Origin: Dermacentor variabilis
Taxonomy: Eukaryota > Arthropoda > Arachnida > Ixodida > Ixodidae
Length of the DNA: 64,000 nt
Reading direction: 5' to 3'
Assembly (NCBI RefSeq): GCF_050947875.1
Contig: NC_134570.1
Coordinates: 103,340,122-103,404,121, forward strand
Every line of letters begins with the position of its first letter. Within the stretch, counting starts at the first letter, position 1. The notes under the pieces were generated by a model. The model had not been told where the DNA came from and did no database searches. It saw only the letters and a program-made list of their open reading frames with translations. The translations under genes and the position numbers were made by a program. Positions 38,250-49,619 of the stretch are shown here, in pieces.

Positions 38250-39490
38250 TGTAATATGTAAGCGTCATTGGACGAGGACGTAGAAAGAAACAGATACGCA
38301 AGGACCACATCGAGTGGTCTTGTGTATCTTTTGTAGACCACCTAGAACTTTTTGTTTTCATGTTAACACGACTTACGAGACTTGGAAGGAAAATATCAAA
38401 CAAAAAGATGTCATGCATTGGACCATATATTGCTGCCTACTTACGGGGCTTACATCTAGCTAGCCGTGACCAGGTTCTTGATGAACGGCTGAAAAAGAAC
38501 ACAGATGTCGTGAAAGTGTCCAGGTTTACAGACATTTTTTAATTATTTTCGATAACCAATCAGGGTTCTTAATCGGTGGTTTCAATAACCGTAACCTCGT
38601 TCACTGAAGTGATGTGTCCTTTGTCATTGAGGTATGAAGTTCCGAAAGGGAATTTCATAAAGTTTTTTAGGCTTGGGATTGTATTTTTGACCACAAAAGG
38701 TCTGCCGGGGTTATAAGCCGAGAGGCAATATTCTAGTCCTACCATTTCATTCCGCTCATTCAAAACTCGGAAAACCCGCAGTAGCAACATTTTGTTTGAA
38801 TAATTCCCTGATGAAGTCATGTGACCATAAAGCGGAAGCCAGCTTCGGAGATCAGGCCAAACGCCTGGCAGATTCTGGTTACCCGACGCGTATGCTCTCG
38901 TTGGCCGCGGAGGGCAGGAAGTAGAAAAACGTGTCGAAGGAAAGCGGTACCACTGCTTGAGCAACGAAAGTTCCTGTGGCACCATAGATTTATTGTATTT
39001 CACATAACCTCAAAATAATAGCGGCAAAGTCGGGGGTGGACGTGCTTTTCTCTCCCGTGAGCGTCTACAGAAGGCATGCAAAGAGGTTAATCCAGAAAAT
39101 TACAAAACGAACGCACGTTATACTCAAGATCCCGAACAAAGTGTAACCTGCCCTCCTAACGTTGTCTATGCCATTCCGCTTTCGTGTGGAAAAACGCATG
39201 TTGGTCAAACTGGTAGATGCATCAATGAGAGTCTAAAGAAATCGCAGTTCCGTCCGAAAGGCGAAGCACCGATTGCGATAAGAAATTAGTAGATAGCTGT
39301 ACGAAGTAAGAACAGTAGTATTATCAGTCGTATAAAGTTGTAAACATTCACTTGCAAACTAAATTAACAGTGACAGAATGTGTAAGCGTGACTCAGTGAG
39401 GACGTAGGAAGCAATAGACACACAGAGACAGCGCTGTCTTTGTGTATCTGCTTCTTTCTACGTCCTTGTTCAGTCGCACTTACACATTCT
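38250..39490 (+). mobile_element. Penelope-like element remnant
   Basis: Scattered frames carry family features. Near 38410-38540 CIGPYIAAYLRGLHLASRDQ is followed by TDVVKVSRFTDIF, a decayed version of the (Y/F)VDDF catalytic box. Near 38640-38830 there are broken pieces of the thumb region (FLGLGLYF, SAHSKL, CLNNSLMKSC). At about 39055-39250 RLQKACKEVNPEN leads to NVVYAIPLSCGKTHVGQTGR, the GIY-YIG-like endonuclease start. Multiple frameshifts and stops show that it is dead. A large hairpin follows, and a related half-hairpin (GACGAGGACGTAGAAAGAAA, 38271-38290) lies before it. Confidence 0.7.
39375..39490. repeat. 116-bp imperfect palindrome (hairpin)
   Basis: Two 58-base arms meet exactly at GACAGC|GCTGTC (39427-39438) with no indel. 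Roughly three quarters of the positions pair, including AGAATGTGTAAG at the ends and GGACGTAG in the middle. It follows the Penelope-like remnant. Confidence 0.85.
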
Positions 39491-39499
39491 ATCATAGAT

Positions 39500-40435
39500 T
39501 CAAACCAACTAGCCTGTCAACGTGTTTTCAACTAAATTAACCAGAACGGTTCCACCCGCGCACAGGTAAACATGAGTACATCTCGCTCGATGAGCGCGAA
39601 AACTTGCTCTGTGAGTTCTGGAGTTAGGAATCACGGCAACAGCAGCGAGCCAATTGACCGCCGTGCATCTGTCGCTTCAACGCGAATGAAACGCCAAAAC
39701 TACAGCGCATACGAAGCTGCCGGGACTACGAGCACTCTTTAAACATCGCAGGTCGCTTTGGAGACGAGGCCAGCCCGGGCGCGCACTTTGGCCACGCCGC
39801 AGATCGCTTTTCAGACACACGGGCGCTACAACGCGTCCCCACGACGTCCGCCAAAGGCGGCTACCACGGCGTCCGCGATCCGCGTCGCCAACGCGGTAGT
39901 AGATGCGGATGTCTTCACTCTTTACGGAGCTGCTGGCGAGAAGTGCATCAAGGCACCCTAGTAGCCGCCGGAGAATAACGCCCCTTCTCCTGCGCCTGAC
40001 CCCTTGCCTCGCGTGCAACAGGAGAGGGCACGAATCTGGGCGGCGTTCCTCGCTCACGCACGCGAGATGCAACCGCGTTCGCTGGCTAACCCTCACACGC
40101 TTTCACTCAACGGACCTCTTGGACCAGGCGAAGACAGCGCCCAAGATCACTGGTGTCCTGGAATAGGGACCCACCCAACCGCCTCCCTCCCACCCTACCC
40201 TTTTCCTTATTCCCCTCTTCCTTTTGAATAATTAACAAAGTTTTTCCTCCTGCTCCTCATGCGGAACCTCACGGCGACGGCAGAAATGCGCCTGGAGTGT
40301 CCATATAATTGCTATCGCAATAAAATTCTTACGGTGGGCCGCCCTTCCTGTGCAGACACTAGAACACCGCTGAGCGGTCCCTCGTACGCCGTGGTCTTAA
40401 GGTTGCTTCGGGGCTGCGATGCTAGTTGACTTGCT
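39500..40435. other. GC-rich block and retroelement-like 3' end, no gene
   Basis: From 39740 to 40200 the DNA is clearly more GC-rich than its surroundings. At 40305-40328 AATTGCTATCGCAATAAAAT resembles ends of other arthropod retroelements. Open frames here (up to 139 codons, minus strand) look like composition artefacts. Confidence 0.4.
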
Positions 40436-40441
40436 CGCTGT

Positions 40442-40844
40442 ATACTTCGTTCCATACATAGCAGTCAACGCTGAGGAGGCTAGAGAGACTTCTTGCAGTG
40501 GCTTGGTTCGCACTTGGATATAGCTCGATGTTTTCTGACCGCAACTGGGCGCAACTGTTGTTTATATGGGCTCTGTATTGACTGAAACAAGTTTTCATCC
40601 TTCGATACAAACACACTGTGGTATGTGGCTGCTAAGGTGTTATTTTATATCATTTTTATTTCTGTTGTTCTTTCCTGGTATTTTTTTTTTGCAACCCGTA
40701 ACGAGGATCCCCATGTCCGTGCCCGCATGAGCGAACGCTGTTGGCCTGCAGCGAAGCATGGACGGATCACGCGGAGGGATTTTTCTTTACCGAACTTCTT
40801 GTGTACCTTCCACAGCGTTGGCTGCTATGTATGGAACGAAGTAT
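40442..40844. repeat. 403-bp element with 32-bp terminal inverted repeats
   Basis: ATACTTCGTTCCATACATAG at 40442 onward is the reverse complement of the sequence ending at 40844. The arms pair over 32 bp with one mismatch and weakly beyond. The interior shows no open frame. It is a MITE or foldback candidate, 300 bp upstream of the THAP gene; no clear target duplication was found. Confidence 0.65.
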
Positions 40845-41151
40845 TGTGATGGTTCATCACCGACGCTGGCGTTCGGCGGCGCGTTGGTCATATCGGCGCC
40901 ACTGGGCTTACGCGCTGGATGTAAGGCGAATCCGTCACATCTTACCTGATATTCCACGCTGACTGCGCGGGGCCCGGGTGCATCAGAAATGCTCTGTCAT
41001 GTGTTCTTTGTGGCTTCACTGCAAATAGAATAACGCGGTCAGTGTTGTATTGCCTTGTGCATGTCGTCGGTTGCTTCGAAGCCGTGATGTGCGCCAGCTT
41101 TATTTGTGCGCGTGCTCTTTGGTGAGTGACGCGTGGCAGCTGTGAGGTGTG

Positions 41152-41837
41152 ATGCCAGGAAAGTGTTGTGTGCCCCAATGTCATGGAAATTACGACTCAG
41201 GACCGAAAGCGCACGTCTTTGGGTTTCCGAGAGATGGAGGCGCGCGGAAGGTGTGGCTATGTGCTATCCCAAGGGACATTTTTATCCCGACGAAGCGTGC
41301 TAAGGTGAACACGCTACTTCTTTTCCGCTATTTATATATTGTGCTCCACGTAGCATCATGTTGTTACCAATTAACTTATACGTGTATTTCAGCGTATGTT
41401 ATGGGCAGCAATAGAAACACGATGTTTACAAATTCTGGATGTCTTGTTCTTCGTAGGTATGCGAACAGCATTTCAGTCGGGAAGTTATTCTTCGAGAAGT
41501 GAGGCACACGGACAATGGAACTAGGTGCCAATTGACAGCACCCCTGATGGGCATACGCCTTCGACCAGGAGCTGTCCTAAGTGCTTGTCCCAGATGTACT
41601 CGATATTTATCCGGAAACCAAACAATACGCGAGGACCCGGACTGTAAGCGAGAACGTTTGAACGCATCCGCACTACAAAGAGCCATAAATGAATCTCTTG
41701 TGATGGCTCGTGACAAAGAAGCTGACAGGGTCCATAATGTAAGAGAACTGGCTCAGACCCACGGTGCGCTTCACCAGTCAACCCATGCATATATCCCGTA
41801 CAAAAATGGCTGTTGGTTCACCATTGATATATTGTGA
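41152..41837 (+). CDS. THAP-domain protein, P-element-like (two exons)
   Basis: Predicted exons 41152-41304 and 41457-41837, 177 residues. Exon 1 encodes MPGKCCVPQCHGNYDSG, then VFGFPRDGGARKVWLCAIPR and PTKRAK. The donor is AAG|GTGAAC. The acceptor TTCGTAG restores the frame exactly with VCEQHFSREVILREVRHTDN, then LTAPLMGIRLRPGAV and CPRCTRYLS. The C2CH zinc-binding set of THAP domains is complete (C5 or C6, C10, then C and H of CEQH), with the conserved Pro and Trp between. After the domain comes a charged region (NASALQRAINESLVMARDKE) resembling the linker of P-element-like transposases, and then a stop. No catalytic RNase H region follows in frame. AATAAA at 41931 could end the transcript. 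It may be a THAP-only product of a decayed transposon or a domesticated DNA-binding protein. Confidence 0.68.
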
Positions 41838-41930
41838 ATAATTGTTGAAACAATGGACTTTCACCTTAATTTCAAACGTAATTGAGTTTGCTGAACACTT
41901 GCACAACAATATTGCTATTAAGTGATTCTC

Positions 41931-41936
41931 AATAAA
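41931..41936 (+). terminator. polyadenylation signal after the THAP gene
   Basis: AATAAA 94 bases past the THAP stop codon, followed by a T/GT-rich stretch (TTTTGTGTTGATTTTTG). Confidence 0.5.
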
Positions 41937-42004
41937 TACTTTATTGAGTATTTTGTGTTGATTTTTGTAGTTTTCTTCTTTTGTAGCAGTTGAGTCCAGC
42001 ATAG

Positions 42005-42245
42005 TGTAATGAAATAATTTACGAGGTTTTACATGCCAAAACCTCTTTCTAATTATGAGGCATGCCGTAGTGGTGGAATCCGGAAATTTCGACCACCTGG
42101 GGTGCTTTAACGTGCACTTAAATGTAAGTACAAGGGTATTTTCGCCCTCATAAAAATGCGGTCGCCATCACCGGGATTCGATCGCGCGACCTCGTAGTCG
42201 GCAGCCAAACACCATAGCCACTGAGCAGCCACAGTGGCTACATAA
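42005..42245 (-). mobile_element. Ruka-type tRNA-derived SINE
   Basis: On the minus strand it starts with a tRNA-like head (A-box GTGGCTGCTCAGTGGCTATG, B-box GATCGAATCCC), followed by GGCGAAAATACCCTTGTAC, CACGTTAAAGCACCCCAGG, TGGTCGAAATTTCCGGA and GCATGCCTCATAATTAGAAA, and ends GTAAAACCTCGTAAATTATT. This is the architecture of the short retroposon known from ixodid ticks as Ruka. ATAATT on both sides may be the target duplication. Confidence 0.8.
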
Positions 42246-42369
42246 TAATTAGGATTCACATATGAAGACATTTCAAATTTATAATGCGAAACGTTCTTTG
42301 CCTCATTCCCGTCGTCACCTTGCGGCAGGTAGGTTCTTGTTTCGCCTCACTTTTATAAAAAGGAAATAA

Positions 42370-42435
42370 CTCGTGTCCGATGTTGGCATAGAATGGGGAC
42401 CGTTAAGCCCAGTGCTCTAACCATTAGGCCACGAG
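42370..42435 (-). pseudogene. tRNA-like pseudogene
   Basis: 66 nt on the minus strand: the ends CTCGTG and CACGAG can pair as an acceptor stem, and GGCCTAATGGTTAGAGCA is a good D-arm/A-box. The T-arm lacks a GGTTCRANNCC box, the anticodon stem is poor and the length is short, so it is a decayed tRNA or SINE head and not a working tRNA gene. Confidence 0.5.
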
Positions 42436-42439
42436 CACA

Positions 42440-43800
42440 CGCATACTTATTTCGTTCGAAAACCAGTTAACTCTGAAATGCTTGGTGTGTGCGCCGAGTG
42501 CCACTTCCTCGTGCTGCTGCTACAGCTCGCACTTAGAAGCGCCTATCTCCGGGACCGTCCCACTTACGTAGCCGTTTGCGCTACGTAGAAACTGCGACGT
42601 TGGAGCGGCTTAATGATCGCCCACGTTCATAATAATTTAACGTTTCTTCGCCGGTGTACAAATGCCATAGTCGTTGTAAGATACACTAGATAATATAGCC
42701 ATGGGTGCGATACAAAATGAGCTCGTTTCGGGAAGCAGTAGAATCCTAAATTCACTTGGAAACACGGTGACTGCGCGCATGTGAAGTTCCCTAAGAGTAT
42801 ACACGGCGGCAGCGCGGCCCGTGGCGATAAGACAGGCGCCGACACGTGGCGACGCTACTTTTCACCATGGGACGCGCTGTGGGAACCGGGGGAGGCAAGA
42901 GCGCACGGGCTGCAAACATACACGTTAGATGTCTTCGAGTTTCCTGCGCCGCACCCTTTGTCTGGAAAGCAAGTATATTTTTTTTTCATCAACATCGTGA
43001 TACTAGAGATGAAACAACGAACGCGCTTTGAGAGCGCAGCGCGTAGCTGCTGTAACCATTGACTTGAAAGAGATTTGGATTCAGCAACAGGCGCAACAGC
43101 TTCACAGCTAATCGCTGTGTCTGCGGCTGCTCCCGACTTTCACCTTACAAGAAGCATGTGATTTATGTAAGCCTCGTCGAACTGTCATCCTGTCGTCTTA
43201 ACAAGCCTGCAGGTCTCGTATGTTCAGTGAAATAAAAGAAGGTCAAAGGGAAATGAAAGAAATACACGTAATAGACGCACTACATACCTTACTTGTCACA
43301 TCGTCATCTGCAAAGGCGCTGCAAACTATTGTAAGAGTGTAATCTTCAGTAAAATAATGAAGTTGATAATAATTTATATTTTAGGGAGCGCTACGAACGT
43401 CAAGCTAGTCTTCGGGTGTGTGTGTGCGCGCACGCGTCAGTCACTTTGTTTTGAGGACTTCTGCAACAGTACACATAGTGTACCGCTAGTTTCGTACTTA
43501 CATTTCTTGGTCCGAGAATTTATTGCTTACGCTAAAAATTAGATTGTTCTTAAAAAATTTATAAAGTTTAGTAGGTGAGAAATTATTAATAATTAATTAG
43601 GGATCTTTCCGTGCGGTTATTATGTGTTGCAAAGGTTTTTATAACTCAATAGGATAGTGAAGCTGTGAGCGGCTTTCGGACTCGGTTACACGGTTACAGA
43701 TGAGCGGTGGTTCGTACCTCATGCTTTTTTATGCCAGTATTTTTTCTTATCGGACATGATGACGCACGTTTCTTTAAAACGTTTTAAGGACGCTAAGTGG
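42440..43800. other. no supported gene
   Basis: A GC-richer stretch at 42780-43060 holds a 93-codon frame without domain or splice support. The rest is AT-rich. Confidence 0.4.
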
Positions 43801-43812
43801 GACGTTTAACAG

Positions 43813-44313
43813 TTGAAGTCGTTGGCTGACTCAGCAAATAGGCTTCAACTGATGTTCAAGCCTGGCTGTTTTGATGAGTTGCGCAGCAGATTTCATGATG
43901 TCTATTGGAATGAAACAGTCGCAGCCGAACTTCTGCAAATGGGTAAGTAATCTCGTTTTCTTGAGCACGTAGCCTCATTTTCTATTTTGGCTTTGACGAG
44001 TGTGAGATGTTAAGCACACCGTTTATTTCCTTCAGGTAAACCGCATGCCCCGGAGCGAAAGCGCGTGAGAGTGACGCTTGCTGCCACCGCTACTTCGACT
44101 GAAACAATGGTAGGCGAAGAGGCAGCTGCGCCCCACGTGCGTAAAATTGCATTGCTTCATTTGTTTCCGTCTGATAACTTTTCCTCGGGTACCGTTAATT
44201 TGTATGACAGAACACACTTGGAACCTAAAGATCAGCTTCTCTGCGCAGTGAAAATTTTGTACAGTGGCCACGCCGTCTTTCCTAGGGGCTCACGTGGGTC
44301 GTCTAAGCGCTAG
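43813..44313 (+). CDS. possible two-exon gene fragment, unknown
   Basis: A candidate exon at 43813-43942 follows GTTTAACAG and ends CAAATGG before GTAAGT. A second, 44036-44313, follows TTTCCTTCAG. The join is phase 1 and keeps the frame open: LKSLADSANRLQLMFKPG, CFDELRSRFHDVYWNETV, AAELLQMG, then KPHAPERKRVRVTLAATA and onward to GSRGSSKR-stop. The intron would be 93 bp. No ATG start is assigned: the only in-frame ATG before the splice is inside the first exon (LQLMFKPG). I do not recognise the product. It lies between the THAP gene and the P-like transposase remains on the same strand, so it may be an internal part of that transposon or a separate gene scrap. Confidence 0.3.
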
Positions 44314-44319
44314 TTGCCG

Positions 44320-46020
44320 CATTCCAATATGTGAGAGGCGCGCTGCCTTTGAAGGTATTTAGGCAGGGATAACGAGCATAAGAGAACCGCGACAAATATT
44401 TTTGCAGCCGGTGTGCAGCTGTGCTACGCTTGTACCACACGTATACCCGAAGGCAGTGCTTGTTTACTCATTTCGTTAATATGGCGGCCGTCTTTCCGGT
44501 ATTCTCAGGCGCTTGCTATATGGAAAACTTTTACTATGTTGGCCGCGTTACTAGTTTTTGTTGTGCGAGGAAGCTGACTTTCGGGTTCGCAGTTTTTATG
44601 TCAAGTAGGCTCAAACTCGTGTAGCACATCGAGCCACATAAGTGACACATGAAATCACTTCCCACTTCTTCCTTCGGACGGCATTACATGTGCCGCTTAA
44701 GTCATTTTAAGTGGATTGAGAGGATCTTGTGAAATATTATGCATCACATGATGCACTGATAATGTGGGCAAATGAAGGCCAGGGGCTTGTTCTAAAGCTT
44801 CTTCATATTTATCCATTCATGTTTGCGCAGTCGGTGTAACAGCACCACTCCCTTATGATGTTGTTACCTTCAGCCACAGGTACATAGCTATATGTAACAC
44901 GGCTTGCGGCCATCTGCCACACACTCACATTTTGCACTTTCGAAGGCTCTGGCGGGCACATAAGCTGCACATTAAAGTCATGTTTGACGCATAATATTTC
45001 GGACTCTCGTTTTAGTGAAATACGAGTTGAATATTATATTAAATGCGGGCTTGAACGAATTTTAAGGGCGGTTTACATGCGTACCTTGCATATTGCGCTA
45101 TGCCCCTCGTTTCCCCTTTTTCATGTCTAATAGAGGGCACCATGTACTTGCTCGAAGAGGCTCAAAGAGCTCCAAGAAGAAATTGAAATCCTTGAGGCTA
45201 GTTCGGATGTTCCTCCCCGACTGATGGCAAGTAAATTTTGCCGAGCAATCGATATCATTTCTAATCCAAGGCATGGAGATAGGTTTTAGTGATTCATTCA
45301 TTCTGTCTTAGATCTTTCGTGCATGTCTGATCTTGAAGTATACTGCTTCTTGATAGAGGCAATAAAATCTTTCAGTTTTCATGTGTTTTCTTGTTTGTTT
45401 TTTAAGCACATGTTTATTCTACAGGACATGTCTTTCGTTCCTTTTTTATTGTATCGGGCTGTTTCTGCTGGGCATGCATGGGTTTTTCTTTGTGAAGTTG
45501 GCCAGTGTGTCAAAAATATTTTTTCGTCAGAAATAAACTTCTAGTTGAGTTAGCGTTCATGTGTGCTACTACCTTAATTCATCCTTCTTGTCTCTGTTCC
45601 GGTAGTTTGTCAAATATGTATGTGCACCAAATTGCCGAAGTGTGTGCAGAATTGATACATGAAGTTATTTGCATTATTTCTGGAAGAACGCTATAGGGTC
45701 TCATCTCTGTTTTTGATACTGATGTACATTGTTCTAGTTCAACTTCAAGGAATCCCGCGAGGCAGCCAATAAGAGTGATGGTACCTTTATTTCTCTGGAA
45801 CATTTATGAATTTCATCCATTCAAGGCGCGACATGTCACATGCCTGTTAGTAGGTATGCAAGTTTTCGTAGTTTTTAAACATACTAAGATATACTTTTCG
45901 GTTCTCGTGACTCAGCTTTGTACTGTTCTGCATTATCCAGGTGTAGAAACCTTTTGTATGCTGTAAGTGCATGTTTTCTTTTTGTACAGGAGAAAAAATT
46001 GTGAGTTAAATATGCATGTA
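44320..46020. other. no supported gene; short coiled-coil-like frame
   Basis: Near 45135-45286 a frame reads RLKELQEEIEILEASSDV, then SKFCRAIDIISNPRHGDR-stop. It lacks a start and may be another exon scrap. AATAAA occurs near 45533. Confidence 0.3.
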
Positions 46021-46029
46021 TATCCCATT

Positions 46030-49000
46030 CTTTCTATTTTTTTCAACACGGGTGCTGTAGCTCCCTCCGTCTTTCAGTAACTGCTTTGTCCCAATTTTTA
46101 TGTAACTTGGTGTACGTTATGCAACGAAATTCAGGTGGCATTTTATCAACATTTTACGTTCGCAATTGAAGTAATTGCTGTTTTTTATGTAAATTTATTT
46201 GCGTTTTTCACAGTCTCATCTCACCAATGTGGCTGTCCAGTCTTTGGAACATTTTCTCATGCTTTATAATGACTATTTCTGGGCTACTTCATGCTGCAAG
46301 TGCAGGTGGCCATTTATTTGGCAGTTAGGAATTGTGTTAGCTGTATGTTACTACCAATTTTCTGTGCTAATTATTTATTCTCTTATCTTTCAGTGTATTA
46401 GCTTTGCCTTATCTCTTTATTGACAAAGAAACCGCTTAATTGATGGGTGTAGTGGAAAAGGCCCCAAAAAGTGCTTTCATTAGCTTTGTGCAAGTCCAGA
46501 AGAATTAACTGAAAATGATCTCACTAAATTGAGGAAACGCCACTAACAAACTCTTCTATAACCCAAATTAACATAAGAAATTAAATGGTGTTCAGTTATT
46601 TCTTGACTTGAGCACTCAGTACACAAAAGCCCACAAGGTTATTTCTGAAGAAAGCAAAGCTGGCTTGTCAGAAACACATTATTCAGGTGTTTCTCAACAT
46701 GCCCGACAACATTCTAAATGTGTCGTCAAATAATAGCTAGGTTAAGTGATGTTCTTTTATAGAATAATTGGGCAGCATGAAAACATATACATCTCCAGGT
46801 CAGAAAGCTCAAACAAACAGACAAGTCTGTTTGTGTGTTCACACATGCAAGCCAGCTTCTAGAGTTCATGTGGTCAAAAATAGTTGTTACAATGGTATGC
46901 TTAAGCCCTGCCTTTTGAGACACTTTGCCTTCTAGTCATAAACTTAAGTCACAAGTGAAGACCACAATGATTGTTCTGATTGAATTCAAATGTATACTTT
47001 TTTGAGATGTATTTATACTATTACGTGCTGTAGGTACTAACCTGCCTCCAGGTTCCATGCAGTTGTGCCTTACGCGCTGTAATAATGTTTCATGTGCACG
47101 CATCTTTATTGTAAATAAAGGTGTTCCAAATAGATCAGTTTCTCCTTTTATTTTGTTTGTGTTAGGGAAAGTTATGAGCAGGCACCGGGGCATGCAAGTG
47201 TGAATAGCAAAGCAACTTCAAAATTATGTAAATAAAAATCCACTGGTGCAACCAAACATCAATCATACTTCAGTGGCGAGTTTTGAAATCTCAATGCCAT
47301 CTCAGCGGGGCCACAATATAATTTTCAGTGCTGTTGCAATAATAACTCAACAGTATCTCAACAGAACTACCAGAACGTTATTTCAATGCAGTATCAATGG
47401 TAACCCAACAACAATTCAACCAAACAGAACGAGCTGACTCAGCACAATATACTTCCAATGGTAAATTCACAATTATTTATCGTTGAGACACCCAATGGTG
47501 TTTCAGTAAAATTTCAGGGGCCAATATTCAAGAGTCTTCAACACTAAATCCAATGATATTCCAAGAAACTCTTGATAATTCGCAATACGAAACTCAACAT
47601 TGACCAATGATATTCAGATAACTTCTCAATATTTTTTGTAAGGGCACGCGTGGAAATTGCCACGTGTTGCTTTGATGAGCTCAGCATGTCTGTCCTCCTG
47701 GGTAAATTCCAGACGGACCCTCTTGAAGACCATTTTGGGAGATACAGCCGGCCGGCTGTGTCCCATTACCGTGTTTATATATCAGGCAGTTTACGAAAGC
47801 GAAAACAATCACGCTACCACAGACTGGCACATCACCTGCATGCCACACTAACGAACACCGAAACTGGGAGGATTTTCGAGGAGGAGCAGGCTTACAGTGA
47901 GCAGGTCAGAACGTCGTCATTGCTGCCCAAGAATTTTCAAAGCTAAAAGATGTTTTACCGGTCATAGCTTATGTGGCAGGATACGCAGCGTACATGACCC
48001 TGAAAAAGCTAAAATGTGGCAGGTGCAAAGACGCACTAGCCATGAATGAGACAATAATTATTTCACCCACACCACCGCTTTAGAGCCTCGTAAAAGAAAG
48101 ACAGAGGACGTCTTGTTTAGCCTTCAATGTCAGCCGTGAACGCCGATGCACATGATAATGTTGTCGTAGCACAACTTGCTAAGAAGCTAGAGTTTTTAAG
48201 GCACACAGGGAGCGCCAGATTTTCACAGAATTAACGTTGGACTTGCTGGCAGATGAAGAGTTCACAGATTTTGATTTTTATATCTGTTCATACGGGCCCC
48301 AAAGTCAAGTCGTGCGAAAGCATGTGCTATGGTGCAGCACAAATATTTAGCTAAAATATTTATGCCGACAACTAAATGAGAACGTGTGGGACGAACACAA
48401 GAAGTCTCGAAAAAGGAAACTTGCCACGCTTAGCAAGAAATGAGCACTGAAGCGCTTTGCACAAGAAAGTGACAATCGAAAAAGAAAGCATCTTGTTGGA
48501 TTATTTATCCATTGAAATATCTTTTGTTACTCAATTTTGTTCAGCAACACAATCGGAGTTCCAATCGGCAAATGGTCACCTGTTCACTAGCCAGTTCACG
48601 CAAGGCGAGCGTCAGTCTTCTGGTGATACGTCACGCGAGGAACATCGATCCCGGCCTTGAAGTTTCTTTAGGTGGCGTTGCGTGGGGATTCGCCGAGCTG
48701 CACAGCGACGGCTGCAGCAGCGGAGCTGACGATGGGAATGCGGCTCGAACATCTGAATAGTTCTTTTGCTACAAAAAACAACAAACGGCATCAAGTTTAT
48801 GTCAGTGAGGGGTACGCAACGTATAATTGAAAATAAGTTGTAATTATCGTTCAAAGCAAATTCTGGTGGCTCCAAAACAGGTCGCGTTGCTGCCCGCTTT
48901 TAAAGAAAACGTCCTTGCGACTTCACATGCAGTTGGCTTATAAGGGATATCATCATCGTGTAACCAGATGCAGAAATAAATCTGTTCATTCGGTGGCTTG

Positions 49001-49490
49001 TAAATGTCGTATGAACATGGAAATACGTCAAATGATTCCTATTCATACCGAGGAAACGTGGTAACTAAGGAGATGATAAAGACAAGTACCATTAGCTGTA
49101 AACAAGGTATGGTTTCCGCGAAGTGCTATCTGACTTAACTGCCACTCCTTACGCTAAATGGCGCAAAGTTCCCTATTTCAAGTACAAATCACGTTGTAAG
49201 TGATAGCGTTAAGGGCCCCGTGTCGCATAAAATCGGGTGTCGGCGTCCGGCGCCGGCATCCCCGTGAGTGAAAATCCGCGTAAACATTTAGGTGTACGTA
49301 AATGACATGCCTTGGTACATGACATGCGGTATATGCAAACTATACTGCCAGACCATTTTCTGAATAAAATTGCTCATACCTTGCCTTATATTCTGACAAA
49401 GTTATTCCTCGGAACTGTGAGAATGACAGCCCACAAACAAATGTCATAAAACAAAACAACGACATCGCATGCTTTTTATGTTAAAATTTC
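46030..49490 (+). repeat. 3.5-kb block, first copy (direct copy at 58.97-62.57 kb)
   Basis: From TTTTTTCAACACGGGTGCTG to TGCTTTTTATGTTAAA the block matches 58970-62565 almost throughout. It holds an AT-rich left half, a TTGTAAATAAAGG polyadenylation-like site near 47112, P-like transposase remains at 47.64-48.48 kb, and a GATAGCGTTAAGGGCCCCGT repeat at about 49203. By eye the copies are high-80s percent identical in the transposase part. Confidence 0.82.
47640..48450 (+). pseudogene. P-element-like (THAP family) transposase C-terminal remnant, copy 1
   Basis: The frame from 47650 reads EIATCCFDELSMSVLLGK, then FQTDPLEDHFGRYSR, the conserved KFQTDPLEDRFG region near the C-terminus of P-element-like transposases. 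The next block slips one frame (QAVYESENNH is in another phase). Later frames give GYAAYMTLKKLKCGRCKD near 47980-48030, ERQIFTELTLDLLADEEF near 48205 and VVRKHVLWCSTNI near 48310. At least two frame changes and several stops make this a pseudogene. It lies on the same strand as the THAP exons 6 kb upstream and could be the far end of one decayed transposon. Confidence 0.72.
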
Positions 49491-49524
49491 TTATTCTTGG
49501 CTAGCGTTGCGGCATTTCGCCTCC

Positions 49525-49617
49525 ATAGAAATGCGGCCGCCATGGCCGGGTTTTCACCCCGCGACCTCGTGCTTAGCAGCTCAACACCATAACCGCTAAG
49601 CCACCGTGGCGGGTAGA
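49525..49617 (-). mobile_element. SINE head fragment (tRNA-like), minus strand
   Basis: The minus-strand word order matches the head of the 42 kb SINE: CCACGGTGGCTTAGCGGTTA, GTTGAGCTGCTAAGCACGAG, CGCGGGGTGAAAACCCGGCC and GCGGCCGCATTTCTATGG. The body is missing. Confidence 0.65.
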
Positions 49618-49619
49618 AG

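Noticed and set aside
37880..38341. 153-codon minus-strand frame
   Set aside because: Overlaps plus-strand Penelope-like remains and shows no domain.
42370..42435. Functional tRNA gene
   Set aside because: Good D-arm and paired ends, but too short and no T-arm box; kept as a pseudogene.
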